This document shows, piece after piece, positions 45,905-56,147 of a stretch of DNA of 64,000 nt (position 1 is its first letter; every line of letters starts with the position of its first letter). The stretch is taken from contig JAKUHH010000184.1 of the NCBI GenBank assembly GCA_022701365.1, forward strand, positions 708,904-772,903, written 5' to 3'. Position numbers and translations under genes: made by a program. Source of the DNA: Mycocentrospora acerina (Eukaryota > Ascomycota > Dothideomycetes > Pleosporales). Below the pieces are notes generated by a model. It made no database searches, had not been told where the DNA came from, and was given only the letters and a program-made list of their open reading frames with translations.

Positions 45905-47081
45905 ATGATGCTGCCATCCATGGGGGCGCGCAGCCCGCTGTTCGCGCTCGCCATCAGCGCGTGCTGCGTCCTCATCTTCATCTTCGGCTTCATGGCCTGG
46001 CAGAGCCCGTCGCGGGTGGCGTTCCCACACGAGTCTACGCATGTTGAAATGTACGTCTCCATTTCGTCCCGTCGCACATGGGACGGAGGCTGGGCCGCGA
46101 CTAACTAGCGATCCGCACAGGACCATCACCGACGGGCAAACCCCCCTCAACATCAACTCCGTCCTACAGTTCCTCTACGCACCACTCAAGGCGTCGCCAA
46201 CAGAAGCCTTCGTTCGCGAACCCAATGGCACTAAAATCATGTTGCCGCGGAACCCCCGGTACACCAAGAATCTGGGGAGCGACATTCTGATCCTCGACCT
46301 CGAAACTCGCCCGTTGGAATCAACCAAGGAGTACGTGCAGAACGGCACTTACGAATGGCGCAACATTGGCCACGTTCCTGCGGGCATTTTCAACCACTAC
46401 ACGTACGCTCAGATTCATGGATACGACTACAAATTCATACACGCCAAAGATTTCGAGGACCGCCATGCGACGTGGATCAAGCCTTCAGCGCTGGCCAACC
46501 ACATCAACAACTACAAGTTCATTGTGTTCCTCGATGCCGACGCAACTTTCCGCTTTATGCATCTGCCAATTGAGTGGATGATGAATTACTGGAAGATTGA
46601 GCCTCAGCACTCCATCACCATGGCCAAAGACCCTTGGGATCCCAAAGAGCCGCAGTACAACTCTGACCGCTTCAACCGCACTTACACCAACACTGGCTTT
46701 ATGATTGTCCAGAATAACAAGCAAACTATGCCTATTCTCAAGGCGTGGCACGAATGCCCAGACGATGTGCGATACCCCAACTGCTCTCAGTGGAAGCAGC
46801 CCAAGTTTCACGAGCAGTCTGCCTTTGGCGAATACATTCGATACGATTATGATAAAAATATCAAAGAGCTCGACTGTGGCCAAGCTAACGGATTCCCCGG
46901 CGTCGAGATTAGTAATTGCCAGGGCAAGTTCATACGCCATTACTGGTTTCAGAAGGACTTGGTCAAGATGGATTTCCGCGACAACATAATGAACGCGATT
47001 ACTCTTCCAATTCAGCAAATTTTCGCCAACACCACGGGCGGTGGTGTTATCACAGAGCAAGAAGAAAATGTTATTCATTGA
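45905..47081 (+). CDS. Golgi glycosyltransferase, GMA12/MNN10 family (GT34)
   Basis: Two exons (45905-46050 and 46121-47081), 368 residues. A type II signal anchor (SPLFALAISACCVLIFIFGFM, about residues 10-30) places the catalytic domain in the Golgi lumen. The domain starts with ITDGQTPLNINSVLQFLYAP and includes RNPRYTKNLGSDILILD, the DXD motif in VFLDADATF (about 184-192) that binds metal and nucleotide sugar, NTGFMIVQNN, CSQWKQPKFHEQSAFGEYIR and NCQGKFIRHYW. These match the galactosyl/mannosyl transferase family PF05637 of fungi. It adds mannose or galactose to glycoprotein glycans; donor and linkage cannot be decided here. Several N-glycosylation sequons are present. Confidence 0.93.
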
Positions 47082-48212
47082 TTATTATGTCTTACATGGA
47101 AACGTAAGATGGGTTAAATTGCAGCTTAATGATGTTCAAAGTGGACTATTCCTATTGCGTAGCATAGCGTTTGCATGGTTACGGCGCAATGGATTTGATT
47201 ATCAGGCGGGATGAGGTTGTCATCAGCCATTCGGATCCTGCTTCGACTTGGGTTCCTCGACGCATTGATACCCCAATATGAGTCTTCAAACTTCGGCACA
47301 GCTTACGCCACTGTTTTTACAATCCCGTCTTTGTATTACGCGAGCGCTTTTGTACGATAGGGGAGTTCTAGGCGAGCGATACGCAAGCTCTTGGCTGCCG
47401 TCCGTCCCGATGCAAGACCGATATATCCGGCTCTGACTTTCCACATACGGTCGGGTAACGATGTTCCACCAAGCAACATCGTACTGCTGCCTCCCTTCAC
47501 TCTGCAGGGCTACCGTGCCATTCCTTGGATTGTGTGGTCGACCAGTCCCCTGTACACGCCAAGCTACTATTTAGTGCATGATGCCAGCGATCTTTGATAT
47601 GTCCGGCACCAGCCACAAATCACTCGCTTCAGTATCGGCCAGGATGACGAAGATCATCCACGTTTTGTGGCGCGCAGATCAAACCAATAATCTAACGATA
47701 GTCCATTACACTCAAATAAGTGCAAGATTTCACAATTCGACGTGAATGTAGTTGTACGATTGTCTTGACAACTGGATGAATTGACGCGAAGCTTGCAAGG
47801 CAACCCGTAAACGAGACCTGGCAAATCATGGTCAAGCCGGTGGGTGGGGGTGGGTGATGTGCGGTAAATGAACTTGTGCAAGACAAATGATGTTTGGGTC
47901 ATCACGAGAGTTGCATCGTAGGAGTATGCTGTGGGCTTGTTCTCAGTAACACAAAAGGTAGAACTGTGCCAAAAAATGCCCATTAGGTTGTTTTGTGCTC
48001 GATTTGAATTATAGAGAATCGTCTCGAAACCTAAATCTATCTGATATTCATTCCCGTACTGAATTCAGCTCCTGAAGAAGTCCACTTCTTAATACAAAAA
48101 CCGTGATCTCGGCTCACTTTCAGAACGCTCATCTGAAGATTCTTACACACCTTTTGAATCCTCAAAGAACCTGATCTACATCGTGCCATATTTGCCATTC
48201 ATTTATGAAGGG
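47082..48212. other. Intergenic region between convergent genes
   Basis: No domain-bearing frame. It contains the 3' flanks of the glycosyltransferase (plus) and of the hydrolase (minus). Confidence 0.6.
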
Positions 48213-49184
48213 TTATTCTATGATAAACTTTCTGAGCAATGTAGCTAAGCGTTCCGGTTGTTCGAGTGATAGGCTGTGACCGCATTCCTCAAAAACCTCT
48301 GAGATTGCTACAGCGACTACAGCGCTCTCCATTTGCTCCCCTACAAGGGAGCCGAAGAATCTTGGGCACATTAGCACATATCATAACAGAAACCAACATA
48401 TACATCTAATGTTCAGGACTCACTCGGGCGCTCCAACCGTCATAACCTTGCAGTCCAGCCTTCCATTTGATAGTATCTCAGCCTCAACATCTATGTTTAT
48501 CCAATGCGATCTGTACGTTTCTAGAATACCCCTGAGCCCGCCTGGCGCCTTGGAGCATCTCACCCATTCATCTACCGCCCGTTGATCAAGACAACTTGGA
48601 TTATAGCACTCGGCCTTCATAAAGTGCGTCCAGAACTCTTCCTCCTTGCCTTGTATCAGCATCTCAGGAACATGTGGCAACCAAAAAAACGGAATGTGCC
48701 AGTTCCATACTCCTGTCTGGTTAAACTGCGCAGATATATTCTCACGTGTGAAGAATGATTGTTTAGTAAGTTGCTCGGAGAGCATCATCTCGCAAAAGCT
48801 CAAATGTGTAACACGGCTCCGGTACAAGCCTGCAAGGCAAAACGCGTACGTAGCGCCTCGATCCTCACCATGAACGGAGAAGAGCTGGTGGTCTAGTTGG
48901 TCCATGAGCTCGATCATATCTTTTGCGTTTGTGCGGCCATCGTACCCGTCGCTCGCGGGAGGCTTGTCTGTGGCGCCAAAGCCACGGAGATCTGGGGCAA
49001 TAACAGTAAAGTGCGGTGTGAGATGAGGCAAGATGAGGTACCAGTAGTAATGGTTCTTTGGAGTTCCATGAAGAAGAAGCAAAGGAGGTCCTGAACCAGC
49101 AGTGATATAGTGCATGCGGATTCCATTGACACGTGCCATGCGATGTTGTACTGGCTTTTCATCATGATCGTGTATTTCTGGCAT
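48213..49184 (-). CDS. Alpha/beta hydrolase, epoxide hydrolase / haloacid dehalogenase-like
   Basis: Two exons (48424-49184 and 48213-48360), 302 residues, from the ATG giving MPEIHDHDEKPVQHRMARVN. Motifs: LLLLHGTPKNHYYWY with the HGTP oxyanion motif, APDLRGFGATDKP, the nucleophile elbow VHGEDRGATYAF with Asp as the expected nucleophile, and the catalytic His in EECGHSLSLEQPERLA near the C-terminus. This is the pattern of soluble epoxide hydrolases and fluoroacetate or haloalkane dehalogenases. The cap region contains several Trp residues (WNWHIPFFWLPH). Substrate unknown. No signal peptide from this start. It lies 687 bp downstream of the L-amino-acid oxidase on the same strand. Confidence 0.88.
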
Positions 49185-49871
49185 TTTGATGACGGGACAC
49201 AGGCCTTGATACCGGTATGAGTTCACTGACGGAAACAAAGACTCTGGCCAGTGGTAGTGGGCTGTTCAAATGTGACTTGATCACTTCAAATAGCGTCTTT
49301 CTTCTATTAGTACTACCCCTCATCGTCACAATCGATGTCCGACGTCATCGTTCTTCATCCGAGGGTCTTGTGTTATCCAACCAGAGGGTGTAAGTTCTTT
49401 CCGGAAGCAAACATCATCTCTCAGACGACTCTGAGGATATGTAGGCAACATCAACGCCAAGGATTGTGCTGAGATTGGGTAAGTTCGAGTTCAAGTTCAA
49501 GTGAGAAGGTAACCGAAACTTGATCTGCACGTCATTATATATTTTCAACACTCGAGAAGCTACTTGAACCACATCATAAATAAAAAAACAACAGTAACAA
49601 ACAATTGCTCAAACAAATGGGACTTCAAGGCATTTGGAGAACGCTTTGCGTTCATTCTCAAAAGTGGATAGTCGCTGCCAAGCAATGGCGCAATCTTAGG
49701 ACAGTCGCACTTCATTCAATCATCTCGTCTTATCATCTCCTTCTCCTTCCGCCTCTATCGATTGTAAAAGTATTCAGCACTGGCATTCTTTAAAGCAATC
49801 CTTTATTCATTTCTACTTTGCCGTTTGCACCCGACTATGGAAATATAACGTCTAAGATGGACCGATTGATA
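49185..49871. other. Intergenic sequence, no gene seen
   Basis: Promoter side of the hydrolase gene and 3' flank of the oxidase gene. A ttcgagttcaagttcaagtg motif near 49485 contains short direct repeats. No gene seen. Confidence 0.55.
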
Positions 49872-51905
49872 TTATACATGTATCCACCTCCCCATCCACG
49901 TATCAACAATCTGCTTCGCCTCATCCACCAACCCCATGTCCAACAGCAATTGTGTTGTGCCTCGAACTGCCGAGTCGAGGGCAGAAAATATCCAAGCGTG
50001 AGTATAGCTCGTGTGCTCGCCCATGAAAATAGTATTGTACTCTGTTCGGTAATAGGCGGGGATGTAGAGCTCTTGTTGTCCGACAGTAGGTGCTGCCCAA
50101 GCTCCTGCCTGATGTTCATCTGTTTCCCAGCACTGACGATCGTATGCACCAGTAAACTGCTGCGCTGCAATCTCGCCGTGAATTTCTACCATCGCTCTCT
50201 GGATAAAACCGACATGATCAGCTGTACTGAGAGCAGCAACAGAGCGAGCAAGCGTGCCCGACTGGTAAGACGCAAGCAGAACTCCGGGACCAGTGGAATT
50301 AATCTTGTAAGCAGGATAGCAAACGGATCCAACACCGGGAATATCGACTGCGCCGCAGCCTCCAATGATGGGAGGCGATAGCTTCTCCCAGAAACGAGTC
50401 TTGTAGTGCAGAGCAACTTTGCACGATTGCTGATAGTTCATGGTATTGATTGCACGCGACAAGAGAGACGAATACTTGGGCAGGTTCCAAAGTCTGACCT
50501 TCGAAAACGGAACAGAGACCACCGCGTAGTCGTATTCTTCACTTTTCGACTCCATCGCAAAAGGGTCTTGACGCCAATGCAGAGCCACTCTGCCTGTATC
50601 GTTGTCGTACTTCAGGCCGGTAATTTTTCGGCCAAGCGTTAGGCGGTCCTGAACATGGGGCAGGAAGGCTCGAGGGAGGGATTCCAAGCCCTTGTCAATG
50701 GTCCGCCATGTCGTAGCAGCAAAGTATACCGAGTCATAAGCCCACATTGGACTGTTGTCAGACCCAGCCATGTAGTCTACAAGATCTGTGCTTACGTTCA
50801 GGGCATACCTCAGATACGCAGCCTCAGACCAATGAAACATCCCCTTGCTCACAGCCTCTTTGTGAGCCTTATAGATATTGGTCGATATGTTGCGCAGCAG
50901 CTGGGGTGTGACACCCTCAAATTCTTCCAATGCAGCCTCCGCTATCTCTTCAGCCTTTTCGTCAGAGGATGGAGCAGCTGCCAAAACAAACGAAGAGTTG
51001 GCTTTGATTTGAGCTGCGCTTGGAATGCGACCATTGGGTAAGCGGTAGCCGTTTGAGTTGGCAGGCACGTTAGGACTACTTTGGATCCAAGGAATGAAGT
51101 TGACAGCAAGCGCAGTCTTATTGCCTCCGTTCAGTTGGTTCAACACATCAGCTAACTGGAACACCATCTTGTGGTCTTGAATATCCAGTGTCTCGTTGGT
51201 GTCGGCGTACTTGACAGAGACCGGAAAACGCATCGGTCCCATCTCCTGGTACTGATATTGCTCTGGCGTACTGCCAGCGAGGTACTTGGTCCGAATACGG
51301 CCACCAATGCGTTGCGAAGATTCGGTAATGTGCCAGTCGTGAATACCAACCGAATCAAGAAGATGGCTGGTCATCAAGCCCGCCATTCCGCCACCGACAA
51401 TAGCAATCTTCTTGCTCTTTGCGACGGCAACAAAAGAAGCATTGTTTTGTTTGGCTTGCATATACGCAACACCATCAAACCATGGGCCCATCACGTCGGC
51501 AATTTCGGAAATGTCTTCCCTCCTCCTCTTGTTCCGCCTGACGCTGATTGGAGCGCTACGTCCGATGGGGATCGTTCCGGAGAAGGCGTGAAGGCAGCCT
51601 CCATGAACAGCGTTGTCAGGAACAACCCAGACGAAACGCTCTGGGTGCTCTGAGCGCTTCACCCAAGTGAGACCGACCTCATGATGCGCTTCACCAAAGC
51701 TTCTGGCGTGGCAATCACCGTACACCACTCGGACTTCGCCTTCGAAAGCATCGTCGGTGTATTTGATATGAACATTGTGTACAGAGTCAGTGGTGACGAC
51801 CAATGGCTCAAACAAGAGAAGATCAGAAGGAGCCGTAACTGGGGAAGAAGTGGTCCCATAGGCCAAAGAGAGTACAGCCAAGGATGTTGTCAAAAGGCTT
51901 TTCAT
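49872..51905 (-). CDS. Secreted L-amino-acid oxidase (flavin amine oxidase family)
   Basis: Single exon, 677 residues, starting at the first ATG (MKSLLTTSLAVLSLAYGTTS), which forms a secretory signal peptide. A pro-region of about 120 residues ends with a very basic stretch (SVRRNKRRRED, about 121-131) that could be a Kex2-type processing site. The FAD-binding dinucleotide fold follows: KKIAIVGGGMAGLMTSHLL (about 165-183) and ESSQRIGGRIRT. Further motifs are QEMGPMRFP, NYQQSCKVALHYKTRFWEKL and the C-terminal flavin-contact region GEHTSYTHAWIFSALDSAVRG. These match fungal and bacterial L-amino-acid oxidases, which convert L-amino acids to 2-imino acids with H2O2 production; the imines hydrolyse to 2-oxo acids and ammonium. 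Several sequons fit an extracellular glycoprotein. It is divergent from a RidA-family gene across a GATA-rich intergenic region. Confidence 0.93.
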   Translation of the reverse strand: MKSLLTTSLAVLSLAYGTTSSPVTAPSDLLLFEPLVVTTDSVHNVHIKYTDDAFEGEVRVVYGDCHARSFGEAHHEVGLTWVKRSEHPERFVWVVPDNAVHGGCLHAFSGTIPIGRSAPISVRRNKRRREDISEIADVMGPWFDGVAYMQAKQNNASFVAVAKSKKIAIVGGGMAGLMTSHLLDSVGIHDWHITESSQRIGGRIRTKYLAGSTPEQYQYQEMGPMRFPVSVKYADTNETLDIQDHKMVFQLADVLNQLNGGNKTALAVNFIPWIQSSPNVPANSNGYRLPNGRIPSAAQIKANSSFVLAAAPSSDEKAEEIAEAALEEFEGVTPQLLRNISTNIYKAHKEAVSKGMFHWSEAAYLRYALNVSTDLVDYMAGSDNSPMWAYDSVYFAATTWRTIDKGLESLPRAFLPHVQDRLTLGRKITGLKYDNDTGRVALHWRQDPFAMESKSEEYDYAVVSVPFSKVRLWNLPKYSSLLSRAINTMNYQQSCKVALHYKTRFWEKLSPPIIGGCGAVDIPGVGSVCYPAYKINSTGPGVLLASYQSGTLARSVAALSTADHVGFIQRAMVEIHGEIAAQQFTGAYDRQCWETDEHQAGAWAAPTVGQQELYIPAYYRTEYNTIFMGEHTSYTHAWIFSALDSAVRGTTQLLLDMGLVDEAKQIVDTWMGRWIHV

Positions 51906-52140
51906 GTTGACCACTGAAGTGCTTTCGTGTTAGATGCCCAGGACAAGAAGGAAATATCGCCGCTTCATATACTGCACGCCGAACCATTTCACGTCCTGAC
52001 CCTGTCCATCTCATTTTCCATGAGCATTGGTCATGGAATCTTGCTATCTCACCAAACCAGAACGATTTACAAGCTTCGAACAAGCTGAACAGTGGTATAA
52101 TCGTTGTTCCTTGAGTCACAAATACCACATACGACAGCAC

Positions 52141-52160
52141 GATAAGAAAAATTCCTTATC
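52141..52160. promoter_or_regulatory. Inverted pair of GATA sites
   Basis: GATAAG and CTTATC face each other eight bases apart, a 20-bp near-palindrome. AreA/NIT2 prefers closely spaced GATA pairs. It lies about 240 bp upstream of the oxidase start. Confidence 0.5.
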
Positions 52161-52793
52161 ATCAAGATGGATCTGGCGGGTGGTAGTAATGTAACGCGTG
52201 TAAAAGTTCACCCTTGTGCGACACACTGCCGCGTTCTCAAGGCGACCTGCAGTAGCGGCATGCTCTCACGATCAATTGAGTCGAGGATCCTCCCACGGGA
52301 TACGATTGCCAGTACTGTAAGTCGAGAAGACAACAGAGATAACGATTTCGGCGTCCGTAACAACGGCCGAATCTCAAAGTCAAGCTCGTTTGTAAGATTG
52401 TAGACGACTTCGACCCGTTGCAAGAGTGGGCCTTAGATGACTTGAGGACGCCCCACAAATCGTCAAAATGTCGGCCATCGTAGTATAGGGCGCAGTGTTA
52501 AAATCAACGGACAAAACAGTCGGCAATCTCTCCGCAAAAATTCTCACCACCGGTAGTTTGAATGATTGATATGCTGCCAATCTGCACAACTAAAAGTCTC
52601 AGATGAGACTCGTAGTTGTTTTAAGGTCTTTCCCGGCTAACACAGCGGGTCAAACATTTCATCGTTGTGGTTAAAAGGTCGCCTGGTAGGAAGCACGTTG
52701 CTCATGATTGCGCATATGCAGCGACCTAGGTTAGACGCCTCTGCCGATCCGGGAAGCGAACAGTGAGCCATATGATCCTGGTCCATGAGTATC

Positions 52794-52825
52794 GATAAGC
52801 CGATAACTGCAACCATACGCTTATC
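52794..52825. promoter_or_regulatory. Cluster of three GATA cores
   Basis: GATAAG, GATAAC and CTTATC occur within 32 bp, roughly 660 bp upstream of the RidA-like start. It could serve either divergent gene. Confidence 0.4.
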
Positions 52826-53481
52826 TCTCACCTCACCCGCTATCTACAGGTTACGTCAGTCAACTTTGTTCTTCTACATTATTGTGTTGAAGTTCCATCG
52901 CGTATACAAATACTCTCGGCGCCCAGCCTTCAATGTCCCATTGCATGATGCACCTCACTCTTTGCTGACTCGCTTTGACTCTTTTCCCGACATATCTTAT
53001 CCTCCTTCCATATCAGGTACACTTAGTAGATTTTTGGGCGTTCTCACCCCACGAGACACGCCCTGCAGACACGCCCTGCCGGCACATCGTGGATCCACTT
53101 CTCGACGAGCAGTAATGAAAGAGGTAGACTCACGGGCAGAGAGGTATCTGACATTTGCTAATGGGGGGCCGGCTTGATGCATTCCAGGCCGCGAGTATCG
53201 CTCAGAAGTGGGACGCGGTAGTGGTGCCCTGAAGTCGGTGCGATTCCATGCCTTTTTCAACGTTCATGTGGCAAGCTTTACTCGGTGGAATCTCGCAGCT
53301 CTTGGATCGCGCGGCATACCGAAGAAGGAAAGCTGCTACCTTTGCACGTTCTCGCTATGATCTTGTCAAAATATTTATATCCTTAAGACTATAAAAATCT
53401 TTACATTTCCCCCATCTACTGCCATTTCCAAAGCACATCGATACGACTCTCCATTTCGTACTAGCAAACTGCAACTTCAAC

Positions 53482-54068
53482 ATGGTCTCAATTACCTCCC
53501 TTCTCACAACTTTCCTGATGGCGACTGGCGTTGCAACTGCCAAACCGACACCCAAAGTTGCTCCACAGCCTGTCGTCACGTATCTTGGTACCCAAGGTCC
53601 TATTTTATGTATGTCAAATTTGTGAGATGATACATGCACATAATCTGACTCCGTTCGTAGCAAGTGGTGCATGGACATCAAAAGGCATAGTATACACTTC
53701 GGGCACTGTTCCATCATTCAATGGAACGATAGTTGCAGGAGGTATTGAAGCTCAAACAGTACGTGTATTTCCTCACCAGGTCTTCCCCCGACGTTTGTAA
53801 GCCCTCATAAGTGCGTTTAACTCACGAAATTCAGGCCCAAGTCATCAAAAACATTGCAGCAGTTCTCGAAGAAGCTGGTACATCATGGGACTACGTCATG
53901 AAAACCACTGTTTTTCTTGCCAACATGTCCGACTATTCCGCGATGAATGCAGTTTACGGTTCTATGCTCCCGTCTCCTAAGCCTGCTCGTACTGCTGTTG
54001 AGGTGGGAAAACTCCCGGGGAATTTTCTGGTTGAAATCGAGGCGATTGCTGCGATCCCAGATTCGTAA
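53482..54068 (+). CDS. RidA/YjgF/Rid-family imine deaminase with N-terminal secretion-signal-like segment
   Basis: Three exons (53482-53608, 53661-53758, 53835-54068), 152 residues. The C-terminal 110 residues are a full Rid domain: GIVYTSGTVPS, GGIEAQTAQVIKNIAAVLEEAG, VMKTTVFLANMSDYSAMN and KPARTAVEVGKLPG followed by VEIEAIA. The Arg in PART and the Glu in VEIEA, known active-site residues of RidA, are kept. Rid proteins hydrolyse reactive 2-imino and enamine intermediates to 2-oxo acids plus ammonium. Unusually, the protein starts MVSITSLLTTFLMATGVATA, a hydrophobic stretch ending in an AXA-like site, as in secreted proteins; typical Rid proteins are cytosolic or mitochondrial. A mitochondrial presequence is less likely because basic residues are absent from the first 20. 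It is divergent from a secreted L-amino-acid oxidase, whose product is its expected substrate. Confidence 0.9.
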
Positions 54069-54857
54069 ATTTGCCAAAGTATTTGCGGATCACGTAAAAA
54101 TGAAACAGTTCAGTCTATCGCGGCGAAGTTCTAGTTTTGAATCTAAGTGAAATTTAATCCTAGCAGGATATCGTGAAACTGAGAAGCTTGCTAAATTTCT
54201 GTCGTGTGAGATCGTATATTTCTCAGTTTTACTATGTTTGTGTCAAATGTCTTGTTGTGACAACTTTATCTCATCAAGCGTGCCTAAGTGTGGGCAGGAT
54301 TGGAGTCAAACAGGAAGAGGATGCACTGCTCAACATCAGATATTTCGCATCTGTTCAGACGATTCTATTTTGTACAGAACAATGCTTGTAATGTTTGCAC
54401 GAGCTTCCAACCACACAACGATGTTAAATCCAATTGTCCCAGTTGAATTGGTGAAGAACCTGATTCAAGCTCAAGGCTGTCACATTTGGCGAAAAATTGA
54501 CCACTAATTTCCGGACTTAATTGTTTTGGAAATAACTTCTGTATCTAGCATGAGGTTACATCAAGGTATAGCATCTACTACATTTGTACCAGGACCTTTT
54601 TTCTTTGATTATTGGCTAAAATCAGTGGCTAAATCGCATATTTCACAGAAGACAGTTACAGCCGAGAAAAAAATATTCAGCTTGAGGTTGGATCGACTGC
54701 TCAACGATAGACACAAGTAATTTTTTTGTTCAATTACCATTACAGTTCAATTTTGTAGAAGGCTGTCTGGTGTGTCGCACCACTAAAATAGGGACTGACT
54801 GCAAAGGTGATCAATATACATTGGCCACTATGGGGTTGGTCTGTTACACAGATCTGT
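54069..54857. other. Intergenic region between convergent genes
   Basis: AT-rich with several short plus-strand frames and no domain. It holds the 3' flanks of the RidA-like and TauD-like genes. Confidence 0.6.
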
Positions 54858-56147
54858 TCAAGCCTTCGCCAACACCTCTCTTCGAGACTTGCTGTTTACA
54901 TCGAGATATGGTACCTCCCCGATGCCAACAGCGCGATTACCGGATCGCTCGCCTAGTCCGTCATAGTCAAAAGTGGCACTGTGGAAAGCACTGCGATTAT
55001 CCCAGATAGCTATTTTATGTTTAGCAACGCTAATTGTTATCGGTAATTGACGGCACATACCAAGGTCATTTTCGTTTCTCCATTTGAACCGTACTTGTAG
55101 GTCGTGGTTTTCAGTAATCACAGTGCGAAATTTCGTGAGTAGCTCGTCGGACTCTTCATCATTCAATTCGTTAATGTATTTAGGGAATGGACCAATTGCG
55201 AAGATACTTTTCCATCCTGTTACTGGATTCGTTCGGACAACCGGATGCTATGAAGGTATCAGAATTCATTATGTGCATACCAAAATGAAAATGATATGCT
55301 TACCACGGCAAGTAGCTCCTTCCCAACATTCTTTGGACTACCTCGCTCTTTTTCGTAAATTTTGATCTTTTCAGGTTGTGCAGCGGCAGCTTTGATGAAA
55401 CCATCTCCGATAAAGGTAGCAGTTAGACCTAAACACGATTGTCAGTATCTCTATCGTTGGAGGTATGATGCAAGGTCCTACCTTCGAAAAATACTTGGTA
55501 CGCCTTAGAAAATCGGTCATAGATCTCGTACCCAGAGGCCCAGAGCGTGTCACCGCCAGTTTTAGGCAGCTGTGTCAATCGCAAAGAAGTGTAGTCAGCA
55601 GGAACGGGCTCGAACTGGATATCAGAGTGCCAAAGACTGGCATCGTAGCGGCGATTTCCGGGACTTCTGTCTTGTTCCTTTGATTTCTTGAACATATTCT
55701 TCCGGGCAACGGAACTGATCGTACTGATTTGAGCATCATCTACGCCAAATTCCGAAGTGTTATTGAGAACCGGGTGAATGTGAAGAGTGGAGTCGACCGG
55801 TTTACCAGACAATTGGCCTAGACGGTGAACCAATTCCTTCTGTAAATCATTGCTGAGGTTATCCTGAGCGCGAAAGAAGACGACACCACGCTCGGAAACT
55901 ATTTTATGTGGTGTGAGGTGAGCCAAGGAAGCAGAGTGCTAGCATAGCTGGTGAAGAACCTACTAGTGATGGCCAAGTCTCGAAGGAGTTCATCTGCATT
56001 CGGTGCGTCGAGGATGTCGTCGACAATATTTACTTGGGGATATTCACGTCCAATTACTGGAGTGCTTTCTTCGTAAGCAAACGTTTTATCCAGTGCACCG
56101 GACGTTTTCTGGGGTGGCAGATAGCCCTTGAATTCTGTTTGCGTCAT
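54858..56147 (-). CDS. TauD/TfdA-family 2-oxoglutarate-dependent dioxygenase
   Basis: Five exons (55964-56147, 55482-55898, 55304-55428, 55061-55247, 54858-55009), 354 residues. The facial-triad His and Asp are in LWHSDIQFEPVP. The distal His is most likely in IWDNRSAFHSATFDYD, and the 2-oxoglutarate-binding Arg probably in GERSGNRAV. Other family blocks: GVVFFRAQDNLSNDLQKELV, LHIHPVLN, TQLPKTGGDTLWASGYEIYD and HPVVRTNPVTGWKSIFAIGP. These match fungal alpha-ketoglutarate-dependent sulfonate/taurine-type dioxygenases, which use Fe(II), O2 and 2-oxoglutarate. The natural substrate is unknown. There is no signal peptide, so it is intracellular. Convergent with the RidA-like gene. Confidence 0.92.

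Larger units (their letters stand above)
51906..53481. promoter_or_regulatory. Divergent promoter region of the oxidase and RidA-like genes, with GATA-type sites
   Basis: 1.58 kb without a credible gene. At least five GATA cores in HGATAR-like context occur on both strands: 52141-52146, 52155-52160, 52794-52799, 52820-52825 and 52996-53001, with another GATAA at 52802. Such clusters are the binding pattern of AreA/NIT2 nitrogen regulators. Functional use is inference. Confidence 0.5.

Noticed and set aside
52785..53177. Plus-strand frame of 130 codons between the oxidase and RidA-like genes
   Set aside because: No domain, no codon pattern, and it covers the GATA-rich promoter.
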